DNA of 64,000 nucleotides from Nocardioides jensenii JCM 1364 = NBRC 14755 (GTDB lineage Bacteria; Actinomycetota; Actinomycetes; Propionibacteriales; Nocardioidaceae). Below, piece by piece: positions 15,419-25,794 of the stretch; position 1 is the first letter of the stretch, and each line of letters starts with the position of its first letter. Made by a program: the position numbers and the translations under genes. Location of the stretch: contig NZ_BCRJ01000075.1 of NCBI RefSeq assembly GCF_001552535.1, positions 1 to 64,000 of the forward strand, in the 5' to 3' direction. The notes under the pieces are model-generated. The model did not search any database. It worked only from the letters and a program-made list of their open reading frames with translations, and was not told where the DNA came from.

Positions 15419-16486
15419 ATGAGCACCACACCAGTCACGAGCAGCGCCACCGCCGACCTGCGGGTCCGCCGCTTCGAGGCGCTGCCCACTCCCCGGGAGA
15501 TCGCCGACGCGATCCCGTTGACCGCACAGCGCGCCGACGTCGTCGCTCGCGGACGCGAGGAGATCCGCGCGATCCTCGATGGCGTCGACGACCGCCTGCT
15601 GGTGGTCGTCGGCCCGTGCTCCATCCATGACACCGAAGCCGGCCTGGAGTACGCCGCCCGCCTGGCCGAGCAGGCCGAGCTCCACCGCGACCGCCTGCTC
15701 ATCGTGATGCGCACCTACTTCGAGAAGCCGCGCACCACGGTCGGGTGGAAGGGCCTGGTCAACGACCCTCACCTGGACGGCAGCCACGACATCGCGACCG
15801 GGCTGAGCTCCGCGCGCCAGTTCCTCGCCGACGTGACCGACCTCGGCCTGCCCACCGCGACCGAGTTCCTCGAGCCGATCAGCCCGCAGTACCTCTCCGA
15901 CCTGATCAGCTGGGGTGCGATCGGGGCCCGCACCACCGAGAGTCAGATCCACCGTCAGCTCGTCTCGGGGCTGTCGATGCCGGTCGGCTTCAAGAACGGG
16001 ACCGACGGCGGCCTCCAGGTCGCGCTCGACGCCTGCGCCGCGTCCGGCGTACCGCAGTCGTTCCTGGGCATCGATCAGCAGGGACGGGCATCGCTGGTCG
16101 CCACCGACGGAAACCCCGACGCCCACCTGATCCTGCGCGGCGGCGCCGACGGGCCGAACTACTCCGCTGACCACGTGGCCGCCGCGAGCGCCCGGCTGGC
16201 CGAGACCGGCCTCAACCCCCGCTTGATCGTGGACGCCAGCCACGGCAACAGCGGCAAGTCGCACGTCCGGCAGGCCGAGGTCGCCGGCGAGCTCGCCGCC
16301 CAGGTGGCCGCCGGATCCCCGATCGCCGGGGTGATGCTCGAGTCGTTCCTGGTCGAGGGCGCGCAGAAGCTCGACGTCGCCGCGGGCCCCGGACACCTGG
16401 TCCACGGCCAGAGCGTGACCGACGCCTGCCTGGGCTGGGGCACCACGGTCGACGTGCTCGGACGGCTGGCCGCGTCGGCTGGCTGA
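15419..16486 (+). CDS. 3-deoxy-7-phosphoheptulonate synthase, class I
   Basis: First enzyme of the shikimate pathway: condenses phosphoenolpyruvate and erythrose 4-phosphate. At 355 residues it is the usual AroG/AroF class I length. VVVGPCSIHD is the active-site metal-Cys region. RTYFEKPRTTVGWKGL, GARTTESQIHRQLVSGLSMP, FKNGTDG and VDASHGNSGK are the PEP/E4P and metal sites of this class. ACAGGAA precedes the ATG. The upstream leader peptide and hairpins suggest control by aromatic amino-acid supply. Confidence 0.95.
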   Translation: MSTTPVTSSATADLRVRRFEALPTPREIADAIPLTAQRADVVARGREEIRAILDGVDDRLLVVVGPCSIHDTEAGLEYAARLAEQAELHRDRLLIVMRTYFEKPRTTVGWKGLVNDPHLDGSHDIATGLSSARQFLADVTDLGLPTATEFLEPISPQYLSDLISWGAIGARTTESQIHRQLVSGLSMPVGFKNGTDGGLQVALDACAASGVPQSFLGIDQQGRASLVATDGNPDAHLILRGGADGPNYSADHVAAASARLAETGLNPRLIVDASHGNSGKSHVRQAEVAGELAAQVAAGSPIAGVMLESFLVEGAQKLDVAAGPGHLVHGQSVTDACLGWGTTVDVLGRLAASAG

Positions 16487-16508
16487 CCGAGGTGTCGGTG
16501 GCGTCGCC

Positions 16509-16514
16509 TAGGTT
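16509..16514 (+). promoter_or_regulatory. -10 element of radA
   Basis: TAGGTT lies 7 nt upstream of the radA ATG at 16522. There is no Shine-Dalgarno sequence, so the start is leaderless. Confidence 0.6.
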
Positions 16515-16521
16515 GTGAGAC

Positions 16522-17931
16522 ATGAGCACCAAGAGGGCAGCCCGTTCGACCTACCGGTGCAGCGAGTGCGGCTGGGAGACCGCGAAGTGGGTTGGCCGCT
16601 GCGGCGAGTGCCAGTCCTGGGGCTCGGTCAACGAGGTCGGCGCCGGGCCGGCGCGGGCGGTGAAGGCCACGCCGGTGACCACCGCTGCCGTGCCGATCGG
16701 CAAGGTCTCCGTCGAGGAGTCCACCACCCGCAGCAGTGGCGTGGCCGAGCTCGACCGGGTGCTCGGAGGCGGCCTGGTGCCGGGTGCGGCGATCCTGCTC
16801 GCCGGAGAGCCCGGGGTCGGCAAGTCCACGCTCCTGCTCGAGGTCGCCGCCCGCACGGCTCAGAACAAACGGCGCACCCTCTACATCACCGGCGAGGAGT
16901 CGGCCTCCCAGGTCAGGCTGCGGGCCGACCGCACTGACGCGGTCCACGACGAGCTCTACCTCGCCGCCGAGACCGACCTCGGTGCCCTGCTCACCCACAT
17001 CGAAGACGTGCGGCCCGAGCTGTTGGTGATCGACTCGGTGCAGACCATCTCGGCCTCCGACGTCGACGGGGTGCCCGGTGGCGTCAGCCAGGTGAAGGAG
17101 GTCGCCGCGGCCCTGATCCGGGTGGCCAAGACCCGCAACATCACCACGGTCCTGGTCGGCCACGTCACCAAGGACGGCACCATCGCCGGTCCGCGAGTGC
17201 TCGAGCACGTGGTCGACGTGGTGCTCCACTTCGAGGGCGACCGCAACTCCCGCTTCCGCATGCTGCGCGCGATGAAGAATCGCTTCGGCCCGGTCGACGA
17301 GGTCGGTTGCTTCGACCTCTCCGCCGAGGGCATCACCGCGGTCACCGACCCCAGTGGTCTCTTCGTCGAGCACCACAACCAGCAGGTGGCCGGCACCTGT
17401 GTCGCAGTCAGCATGGAGGGCCGCCGGCCGATGCTGGCCGAGGTGCAGTCCCTGGTCACGCTCACCCCCTCCGACAAGCCACGGCGTACGACGTCCGGCC
17501 TCGACTCCTCTCGAGTGGCGATGGTGCTGGCCGTGTTGCAGAAGCACGGCAACCTGCGGATGCACCAGAAGGACGTCTTCGCCTCCACGGTGGGCGGGGC
17601 GAAGCTCAACGAGCCGGCCACCGACCTGGCGATCGCGATCAGCCTGGCCTCCGCGACCTACGGTCGGCCGGCACCGCAGGGCATCGTGGCGATGGGCGAG
17701 CTCGGACTGGCCGGTGAGCTGCGCCGGGTCCGCGATCTGCCGCAACGGCTGGCCGAGGCAGCTCGACTGGGCTTCAAGTACGCCATCGTCCCCAGCGACC
17801 GCACCGGCAACGGACCGCGCGGCACGACCGAGGCGCGCATGCTCGACGGCATGGAGGTCATTGACGTGCCCGACATCGGGTCGGTGCTGCAGCTGCTCGG
17901 CTTCCGCGGGCCGGTCGACGCGACCACCTGA
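16522..17931 (+). CDS. radA: DNA repair protein RadA
   Basis: Branch-migration ATPase of 469 residues acting in homologous recombination. The zinc finger is C13-x2-C16...C27-x2-C30. The RecA-like core has Walker A GEPGVGKST (95-103) and Walker B LLVIDSVQT. RadA's KNRFG motif is present in MKNRFGPVDE, and the C-terminal Lon-protease-like domain runs from about residue 290. Length is normal. The leaderless start is well placed. It precedes disA by 205 nt, an order conserved across Actinobacteria and Firmicutes. Confidence 0.97.
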   Translation: MSTKRAARSTYRCSECGWETAKWVGRCGECQSWGSVNEVGAGPARAVKATPVTTAAVPIGKVSVEESTTRSSGVAELDRVLGGGLVPGAAILLAGEPGVGKSTLLLEVAARTAQNKRRTLYITGEESASQVRLRADRTDAVHDELYLAAETDLGALLTHIEDVRPELLVIDSVQTISASDVDGVPGGVSQVKEVAAALIRVAKTRNITTVLVGHVTKDGTIAGPRVLEHVVDVVLHFEGDRNSRFRMLRAMKNRFGPVDEVGCFDLSAEGITAVTDPSGLFVEHHNQQVAGTCVAVSMEGRRPMLAEVQSLVTLTPSDKPRRTTSGLDSSRVAMVLAVLQKHGNLRMHQKDVFASTVGGAKLNEPATDLAIAISLASATYGRPAPQGIVAMGELGLAGELRRVRDLPQRLAEAARLGFKYAIVPSDRTGNGPRGTTEARMLDGMEVIDVPDIGSVLQLLGFRGPVDATT

Positions 17932-18124
17932 GCGTCGATGCCCGGCACGGGTGGAGGTCGCCGGCCAGGCCCCCGAACGTGCGCCGTCGCGAGAGCGGTT
18001 CAGGACGTGGCTCGGCACGGTGGAGAGGGGAGCCCCGGCGGTGCCACGGCGACTGACGACGACGCGGTCCAGGATGGGTGCTGCGCCGCGCGCAGCAGGC
18101 GACTTCCGTTCGACAGGCGTGGCC

Positions 18125-18130
18125 TAGACT
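18125..18130 (+). promoter_or_regulatory. -10 element of disA
   Basis: TAGACT lies 6 nt upstream of the disA ATG. The 205-nt radA-disA gap shows no other gene, so disA appears to have its own leaderless promoter. Confidence 0.6.
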
Positions 18131-18136
18131 CGCGCC

Positions 18137-19216
18137 ATGATCGAACGCTCCGAGGACTCCCTGCGCCTGCGCGTGACCCTCGCGTCGATCGCTCCCGGGA
18201 CGGCCCTGCGTGACGGCCTGGAGCGAATCCTGCGCGGACGCACCGGCGCCCTGATCGTGCTCGGCTACGACAAGGTCGTCGAGTCGATCGCCACCGGTGG
18301 GTTCACCCTTGACGTGCCGTTCACCGCGACCGGTCTGCGTGAGCTGGCCAAGATGGACGGCGCGATCATCGTCGACTCCGAGCTCACTCGCATCCACCGG
18401 GCCGCCGTACACCTGATGCCCGACCACACCATCCACAGCGAGGAGACCGGCACCCGGCACCGCACCGCCGACCGGGCCGCGCGGCAGACCGGGTTCCCGG
18501 TCATCTCCGTCTCGCAGTCGATGCAGATCATTGCCGCCTACGTCGGCGAGACCCGTCACGTGCTCGAGGACTCCGCCCAGATCCTCTCCCGCGCGAACCA
18601 GGCCCTGGCCACTCTCGAGCGCTACAAGCTGCGTCTCGACGAGGTCTCCAGCACCCTGTCGGCGCTCGAGATCGAAGACCTCGTCACTGTCCGCGACGTG
18701 GCCGTGGTGGCCCAGCGTCTCGAGATGGTCACCCGCATCGCCCGCGAGATCGAGGACTACGTGCTCGAGCTGGGCACCGACGGCCGACTGCTCTCACTCC
18801 AGCTCGAGGAGCTGATCACCGGCGTCGACACCGAGCGCGAGCTGGTGATTCGCGACTACCTGCCGACCGGCCGCAAGGCCAAGACGCCCGAAGACGTCCT
18901 GGCCCGACTGGAGACTCTGTCCCCCACTGACCTGGTCGATCCGTCGGCGGTGGCCAAGGCTCTGGGCCTGGGCGCCAGCGAGCACCTCGACGGTGCAGTC
19001 GCTCCTCGCGGGTTCCGCCTGCTGGCCAAGGTGCCGCGGCTCCCGGCACCTGTCGTCGACCGGCTCGTCGAGCACTTCGGCACCCTGCAGAAGCTGCTCT
19101 CCGCAGGCATCGACGACCTGCAGGCGGTCGACGGTGTCGGCGAACTGCGGGCCCGCAGCGTGCGCGAGGGCCTCTCCCGACTGGCCGAGTCCAGCATCCT
19201 CGAGCGGTACGTCTGA
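18137..19216 (+). CDS. disA: DNA integrity scanning diadenylate cyclase DisA
   Basis: Makes cyclic di-AMP from two ATP and scans DNA for branched structures. At 359 residues it has the full family length. The DAC domain carries DGA at 74-76 and RHR at 107-109, both catalytic. A helical linker (about 150-290) and C-terminal HhH domain (LLSAGIDDLQAVDGVGELRARSV) follow. Next to radA, as expected. The stop codon is the first base pair region of a tandem repeat. An OpuC transporter with a CBS-domain ATPase, a known type of c-di-AMP target, lies 36 kb away. Confidence 0.97.
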   Translation: MIERSEDSLRLRVTLASIAPGTALRDGLERILRGRTGALIVLGYDKVVESIATGGFTLDVPFTATGLRELAKMDGAIIVDSELTRIHRAAVHLMPDHTIHSEETGTRHRTADRAARQTGFPVISVSQSMQIIAAYVGETRHVLEDSAQILSRANQALATLERYKLRLDEVSSTLSALEIEDLVTVRDVAVVAQRLEMVTRIAREIEDYVLELGTDGRLLSLQLEELITGVDTERELVIRDYLPTGRKAKTPEDVLARLETLSPTDLVDPSAVAKALGLGASEHLDGAVAPRGFRLLAKVPRLPAPVVDRLVEHFGTLQKLLSAGIDDLQAVDGVGELRARSVREGLSRLAESSILERYV

Positions 19217-19394
19217 GTTGAGACGCGCAAGCGGATCAACTGAAGGTGGTCGAGCGAGTAGTTGAGACGCGCAAGCGGATCAACTGAAGGTGGTCGAGCG
19301 AGCGGCACGCCTGAGGAACGAAGGCGTGACCCGCGTGTCGAGACCCGGTGAGCCGAGAGCAGACCCCAACCAAGGCCGAGAGCCGAGCAGACCC
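19216..19394 (+). repeat. Tandem and REP-like repeats between disA and hypothetical
   Basis: A 43-nt unit (AGTTGAGACGCGCAAGCGGA then TCAACTGAAGGTGGTCGAGC then GAG) occurs twice without mismatch, at 19216-19258 and 19260-19302, separated by one base. GAGGAACGAAGGCG and GTGTCGAGACCC follow at 19312-19353, words shared with the repeat at 14,320-14,482. The first unit starts at the last base of the disA stop. No gene is visible. Confidence 0.8.
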
Positions 19395-20168
19395 TCAGCC
19401 GTTGGGCTCCACGGCCCCCGACGGTGACGCCGACGACGAAGGCTTCTTCTCGTCAGAGGTCTTCTTCTTCGGCTTCGGCTTCGGCTTCTCGGTCTTGTAG
19501 ACCTTCTTCGGCTGCGGGTTGACCAACTCGAACTTGTCGGAGGTCGGCTCGCCACCCAGGGCCGCGGCCTCGACGTGATACCAACCGGCCTCTGCCCACT
19601 TCGCCGACCGGCTGCAGTCGTCGTCGGAACGACGACCGTTCCACACCAGGGTCACCTTGGTGGTGGTCGCGGAGCGGACCACGACGTCCTGGCTGGGCAC
19701 CGTGGCGCACTGCTGGCTGCTCCAGATCAGGTCATTGCCGGAGGTGATCTTGATGACCATGGTCGAGTTGGAGACCTGGAAGGTGCAGGCCTCCTCGACA
19801 CCGGTCAGCAGGAACGGGATCTCGATGCGACCGCCCCCGACGCCACGGTCCAGATCCGGCTCGACGGTGACGTCCTCGGGCTTGCACGCACCGGTCGGCT
19901 GCGGCAGCGGCGTGCGGGTCTTCTTCGGCTTGGCCTTGCTGGTGTCGCTCGGGGTGGTCTGGGTGGTGGTCGTCGCCGACGGTTCCCCGGCCGCCTGCTC
20001 GGCGACCCCGGAGCCGGAGTCGCCGGCACTGTCCTCACCGTCGTTGCCCGACCCGAGGAGCCGGGCAAATCCGAAGATCAACAGGAACGCCAGACCGAGA
20101 ACCAGGGCGCGCCGTACCCAGTAGACGCGGGCGGGCAGAGGACCCCGCGGCCGGGCGACGTTGCTCAT
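19395..20168 (-). CDS. Membrane-anchored secreted protein of unknown function
   Basis: Protein of 257 residues. After a basic start, one transmembrane helix (about 23-42, ALVLGLAFLLIFGFARLLG) anchors it. A Ser/Thr/Gly-rich then Lys/Pro-rich linker (about 45-90) leads to a compact extracytoplasmic domain with three cysteines, probably beta-rich. A Lys/Pro/Ser tail closes it. The start is set by a leaderless -10 (TACCGT, minus 20175-20180). In mycobacteria a membrane protein also lies between disA and mutY (Rv3587c). I do not recognise a function. Confidence 0.7.
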   Translation of the reverse strand: MSNVARPRGPLPARVYWVRRALVLGLAFLLIFGFARLLGSGNDGEDSAGDSGSGVAEQAAGEPSATTTTQTTPSDTSKAKPKKTRTPLPQPTGACKPEDVTVEPDLDRGVGGGRIEIPFLLTGVEEACTFQVSNSTMVIKITSGNDLIWSSQQCATVPSQDVVVRSATTTKVTLVWNGRRSDDDCSRSAKWAEAGWYHVEAAALGGEPTSDKFELVNPQPKKVYKTEKPKPKPKKKTSDEKKPSSSASPSGAVEPNG

Positions 20169-20174
20169 GCGCCA

Positions 20175-20241
20175 ACGGTATCCAGCGGCCGGCCCGGATC
20201 CGGGGAGCAACACCCACGCGCGGTTCGACAACCCGTAACAT
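20175..20241. promoter_or_regulatory. Divergent promoters of anchored protein and mutY
   Basis: Minus-strand TACCGT (20175-20180) is 6 nt before the ATG at 20168. Plus-strand TAACAT (20236-20241) is 7 nt before the mutY GTG at 20249. The 80-bp gap holds both and nothing else that I can see. Confidence 0.55.
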
Positions 20242-20248
20242 GCGCGGC

Positions 20249-21115
20249 GTGAGCGACCTCCATTCCCCGGTTCTCGCGTGGTACGACGAGCACGCGCGCG
20301 CATTGCCCTGGCGGGGCAACGGGGCCACCGCGTGGTCGGTGATGGTCTCGGAGTTCATGCTCCAGCAGACGCCGGTGGTGCGGGTGCTCCCGATGCATGC
20401 GCAGTGGCTGGAGCGCTGGCCCACGCCGACAGCTCTCGCCGATGACGACTCCGGTGAGGCGGTCCGTGCCTGGGGCCGGCTCGGCTACCCGCGCCGCGCC
20501 CTTCGCCTGCACGCGGCAGCCGTGGCCATCCGGGACCAGCACGGCGGCCAGGTGCCCGAGTCGTACGACGACCTGGTGGAGCTGCCCGGCGTCGGGGACT
20601 ACACCGCGGCCGCGATCGCCTCCTTCGCCCACGGCCGACGCCACGTCGTGCTCGACACGAACGTTCGACGGGTGCTGGCCCGGGCGGTGAGCGGCGAGGA
20701 GTTCCCACCTCCATCCGTCCGCAAGGCCGAGCGCGAGCTCGCCACCTCGCTCCTGCCCGAGGACGCACCGACCGCTGCCACCTGGGCGGTCGCCACGATG
20801 GAGCTGGGCGCCCTGGTCTGCACGGCCACCAACCCCGACTGCGACCGCTGCCCGATCACTGACCGGTGCGCATGGGTGGCCGCCGGTCGGCCGGCGTACG
20901 ACGGACCCGCACGGAAGGTGCAGAGCTGGGCCGGAACCGACCGTCAGGTCCGCGGCCGGCTGCTCGCAGTGGTGCGCGAGAGCGCCGGGGCGGTGCCGCG
21001 GCGGCGACTGGACCAGGTCTGGACCGACGACGCGCAACGGGAACGAGCCCTGGCCAGCCTGGTCGTCGACGGGTTGCTGGTGCGGGTCGAGCCCGACCAT
21101 TTCGCCCTGCCCTGA
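20249..21115 (+). CDS. mutY: A/G-specific adenine DNA glycosylase
   Basis: Base-excision repair enzyme of 288 residues that removes adenine opposite 8-oxoguanine. Catalytic Glu35 is in SEFMLQQT. The HhH motif is ELPGVGDYTAAAI, followed by catalytic Asp136 in VVLDTNVRRV. The 4Fe-4S loop is C191-x6-C198-x2-C201-x5-C207. The C-terminal 8-oxoG recognition domain is short compared with E. coli MutY, as in other Actinobacteria. GTG at 20249 is preferred over the upstream ATG because that ATG overlaps the -10 element. Confidence 0.94.
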   Translation: MSDLHSPVLAWYDEHARALPWRGNGATAWSVMVSEFMLQQTPVVRVLPMHAQWLERWPTPTALADDDSGEAVRAWGRLGYPRRALRLHAAAVAIRDQHGGQVPESYDDLVELPGVGDYTAAAIASFAHGRRHVVLDTNVRRVLARAVSGEEFPPPSVRKAERELATSLLPEDAPTAATWAVATMELGALVCTATNPDCDRCPITDRCAWVAAGRPAYDGPARKVQSWAGTDRQVRGRLLAVVRESAGAVPRRRLDQVWTDDAQRERALASLVVDGLLVRVEPDHFALP

Positions 21116-21120
21116 AATGA

Positions 21121-21173
21121 CGACAGTCCCCGACGCTGCCCGTCCGGAAGAACGGAAGCGTCGGGGACTGTCG
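21121..21173. terminator. Strong bidirectional terminator, mutY/clpC
   Basis: CGACAGTCCCCGACGCT (21121-21137) and AGCGTCGGGGACTGTCG (21157-21173) form a perfect 17-bp stem, with an inner CCGT/ACGG pairing. It fills most of the 69-nt gap between the two converging genes. Confidence 0.88.
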
Positions 21174-21184
21174 CTCGGATCGGG

Positions 21185-23770
<2,586 letters not shown>

Positions 23771-23846
23771 GTACGCACTCCTCAAACTCAGGTACCAGCG
23801 CCCCGGGACGGGAGAGGCGCGGACATTGGTACCAACGTCTGGCTCC

Positions 23847-23887
23847 ACCCTACGTGTTCCCGCCGAGAGTCATATCCGCTCTCAGCG
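23847..23887 (-). promoter_or_regulatory. ClgR-type operator and promoter of clpC
   Basis: The 11-bp site CGCTCTCAGCG on plus (23877-23887), CGCTGAGAGCG on minus, fits the ClgR consensus CGCYNANRGCG known from Corynebacterium and other Actinobacteria. A minus-strand -10-like TAGGGT (23847-23852) lies 24 nt downstream of it. That places the operator near -40, where an activator would bind. The leader before the RBS is about 70 nt. Confidence 0.65.
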
Positions 23888-23907
23888 AACAGGATCGCCT
23901 CAGACGA

Positions 23908-23938
23908 GCGCCGGCGGCCCCTGAAGGACCGCCGGCGC
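23908..23938. terminator. Hairpin after lsr2
   Basis: GCGCCGGCGG (23908-23917) and CCGCCGGCGC (23929-23938) form a perfect 10-bp stem, 12 nt past the lsr2 stop and upstream of the clpC promoter. It would keep lsr2 transcripts out of clpC. Confidence 0.75.
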
Positions 23939-23950
23939 CGAAGCAGTTGC

Positions 23951-24277
23951 CTAGTGGGCGGCGGTGTAGGCCGCGCGCACGTCGGCCGGGATGCGGCCGC
24001 GATCGGGGACGTCGTGCCCGTTCTCACGCGCCCAGGCGCGGACCTCGGCCGCGTTGGACCCCGTCGCACCCGAGGAGGCTGAGGAGCCCGCCTTGCGACG
24101 GCCGGCGAGCTTGCGGCCATGGCCGACGTACGGCGCCAACGCCTCACGCAGCTCTGTGGCGTGAGCCTCGTTCAGGTCGATCTCGTAGGTCACGCCGTCG
24201 AGCCCGAACGTCACGGTCTCGCTGGCCTCACTCTCGTCGATGTCGTCGACCAGGATGATATTCACCTTTTGAGCCAT
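23951..24277 (-). CDS. lsr2: Lsr2 nucleoid-associated protein
   Basis: DNA-bridging protein of 108 residues that silences AT-rich, often foreign, genes. The N-terminal dimerisation domain begins MAQKVNIILVDDIDESEA. A Gly/Ser linker (about 62-75) precedes the C-terminal DNA-binding domain, in which RGR at 93-95 is the AT-hook-like minor-groove motif. Next to clpC, as in mycobacteria. The 166-nt upstream region is visibly AT-rich for this window, which would suit autoregulation. Confidence 0.97.
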   Translation of the reverse strand: MAQKVNIILVDDIDESEASETVTFGLDGVTYEIDLNEAHATELREALAPYVGHGRKLAGRRKAGSSASSGATGSNAAEVRAWARENGHDVPDRGRIPADVRAAYTAAH

Positions 24278-24443
24278 GATCTCCTCATTCTCGTCAATTG
24301 CATTCCGATGCGCAGATCATTGCACAGAGATATTGTCGGGAGAATATCCGCGACCCGCATCCACAATTGTCTCCAAATGAATTCGATGTGAGCATTCCCG
24401 CCTGATTCTTTTTGCGCCGGGGAGCACGGGTAGTTTGGGGCGC
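24278..24443. promoter_or_regulatory. AT-rich divergent promoter region, lsr2/sulfotransferase
   Basis: 166 nt between divergent genes with runs such as GAGATATTGTC, ACAATTGT and ATTCTTTTT. It stands out from neighbours at about 70 percent GC. A plus-strand TAGTTT at 24431-24436 is 7 nt before the ATG at 24444. Lsr2 starts behind GAGGAG on the other side. It is a plausible Lsr2-binding stretch. Confidence 0.5.
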
Positions 24444-25685
24444 ATGTCCCAGCCCACTCCGGCGCTCCCCGAAGACGCCATCCTGCTGCACATCGGCCCG
24501 CACAAGACCGGCACCACCGCGATCCAGGGCATCCTCGCCGCCGCACGCGAGGACCTTCTGCAGCACGCAGTGACCTATCCCGGACGCCATGGCGCCCACC
24601 ACGGCCACGCTCGCGCGCTTCGTCAGCACCCGGCGGGCTGGACCAACGACACCGAAGAAGTCCCGAGCGAGAAGCAATGGGCAAACTTCGCGCGCAAGGT
24701 CAGGAACACGCCCGGGCGGGTCGTGGTCAGCAGTGAGTTCTTCGCACAGTCCGAGCCTGAGGAGATTGCCCGGGCGGTCGCCGATCTCGACCCCGAGAGA
24801 CTCCATGTCCTCATCGCCGCCCGCAATCCCGGTTCGATCGCCCTGTCGACCTGGCAGCAGGTTCTGAGGGACGGCAAGGCCGGGCACCTGTCCGAGTGGC
24901 TGGACAAGGGCTTCAAGCGGCCGAGTCCGGCGGTGGTGTCGAGAGGCTTCTGGTCGTGGGCCGACACCGCAACCCTGGTCGAGCGCTGGAGCGAGGTGCT
25001 CCCCGTCGACCGGATCCGGGTCGTCGTGATCGACGAAGCCGACCGAGCACTCCTGCCCGCCACGTTCGAGCAGCTCCTCGACCTTCCGCCCGAGTTCCTC
25101 TCCACCCGAACTCCCGCTTTCAGCAACCGTGGGTTGACGGCCCCCGAAGCCGAACTCTTGCGACAGGTCATTGAGGAGAACCGCGACCGGCTGACCTGGA
25201 CCCAGTTCTCGCTGATGATCCGCTACGGGATGGTGGCGCGCATTCTCAAGGAGCGCCGCCCCGACTCGGATGAACCCAAGAGTGCCCTGCCTCCCTGGGC
25301 TGTCGAGCAGGCCCAGGTCGAAGCAGACTCCATCATCGATCGCCTCCGGGCCTCCGGTGTCGCCGTCAGCGGTGACCTCGAGAACCTGCGCCGACTTCCC
25401 GCCACCGGAGAGACGCCAGAGTTCGACCAGATCCCCATCTCCATCGCAGTCCAGGGAATCTCCGGTGCCATCACCTCGGCCCTCAAGGGCATCGACCAGG
25501 CCGATGCCCGTGGTCGCGAGGAGGCTCTCCGGGAGGTCCGGCTGGCCCGCAAGCCCCGCAAACCTGGCCGAAGGAAGCGGCAGGTCGACGAGATGAGCAC
25601 TCGGGAGCTGATCACGGTTCTGAACTCGCGGGTCAAGGCTGGCCTCCGTCGTCGCCTCGATCCGCGGATCCGTCGCAAAGCCTGA
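24444..25685 (+). CDS. Sulfotransferase-like protein (first of three)
   Basis: Protein of 413 residues opening with HIGPHKTGTTAIQG (16-29), the 5'-phosphosulfate-binding loop of PAPS sulfotransferases. A region VLIAARNPGSIALSTWQQ could carry the 3'-phosphate motif (R..P...S). The last 60 residues are very basic (RKPRKPGRRKRQ...). No signal peptide. It is the first gene of the envelope-polymer island and lies 109 nt before the GT2-TagF fusion. Sulfation of a surface glycan is inference from motif and context. Confidence 0.68.
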   Translation: MSQPTPALPEDAILLHIGPHKTGTTAIQGILAAAREDLLQHAVTYPGRHGAHHGHARALRQHPAGWTNDTEEVPSEKQWANFARKVRNTPGRVVVSSEFFAQSEPEEIARAVADLDPERLHVLIAARNPGSIALSTWQQVLRDGKAGHLSEWLDKGFKRPSPAVVSRGFWSWADTATLVERWSEVLPVDRIRVVVIDEADRALLPATFEQLLDLPPEFLSTRTPAFSNRGLTAPEAELLRQVIEENRDRLTWTQFSLMIRYGMVARILKERRPDSDEPKSALPPWAVEQAQVEADSIIDRLRASGVAVSGDLENLRRLPATGETPEFDQIPISIAVQGISGAITSALKGIDQADARGREEALREVRLARKPRKPGRRKRQVDEMSTRELITVLNSRVKAGLRRRLDPRIRRKA

Positions 25686-25719
25686 GGCCAACGGTTGGGA
25701 TCGGCCCCACATCACGCCC

Positions 25720-25725
25720 TAGGGT
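25720..25725 (+). promoter_or_regulatory. -10 element for GT2-TagF gene
   Basis: TAGGGT lies 69 nt upstream of the ATG at 25795, which itself has GGAAGGA 9 nt upstream. This would give a transcript with a leader of about 60 nt rather than a leaderless one. Confidence 0.4.
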
Positions 25726-25794
25726 GATTTCCCTGCCGCCGACGCACCAGCTCGACCCGACGCACCCCAGATCAGACCGGAAGGAACCTCCACC

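Noticed and set aside
19216-19302. Possible CRISPR array
   Set aside because: Only two repeat units with a 1-nt spacer and no cas genes; it is a tandem duplication.
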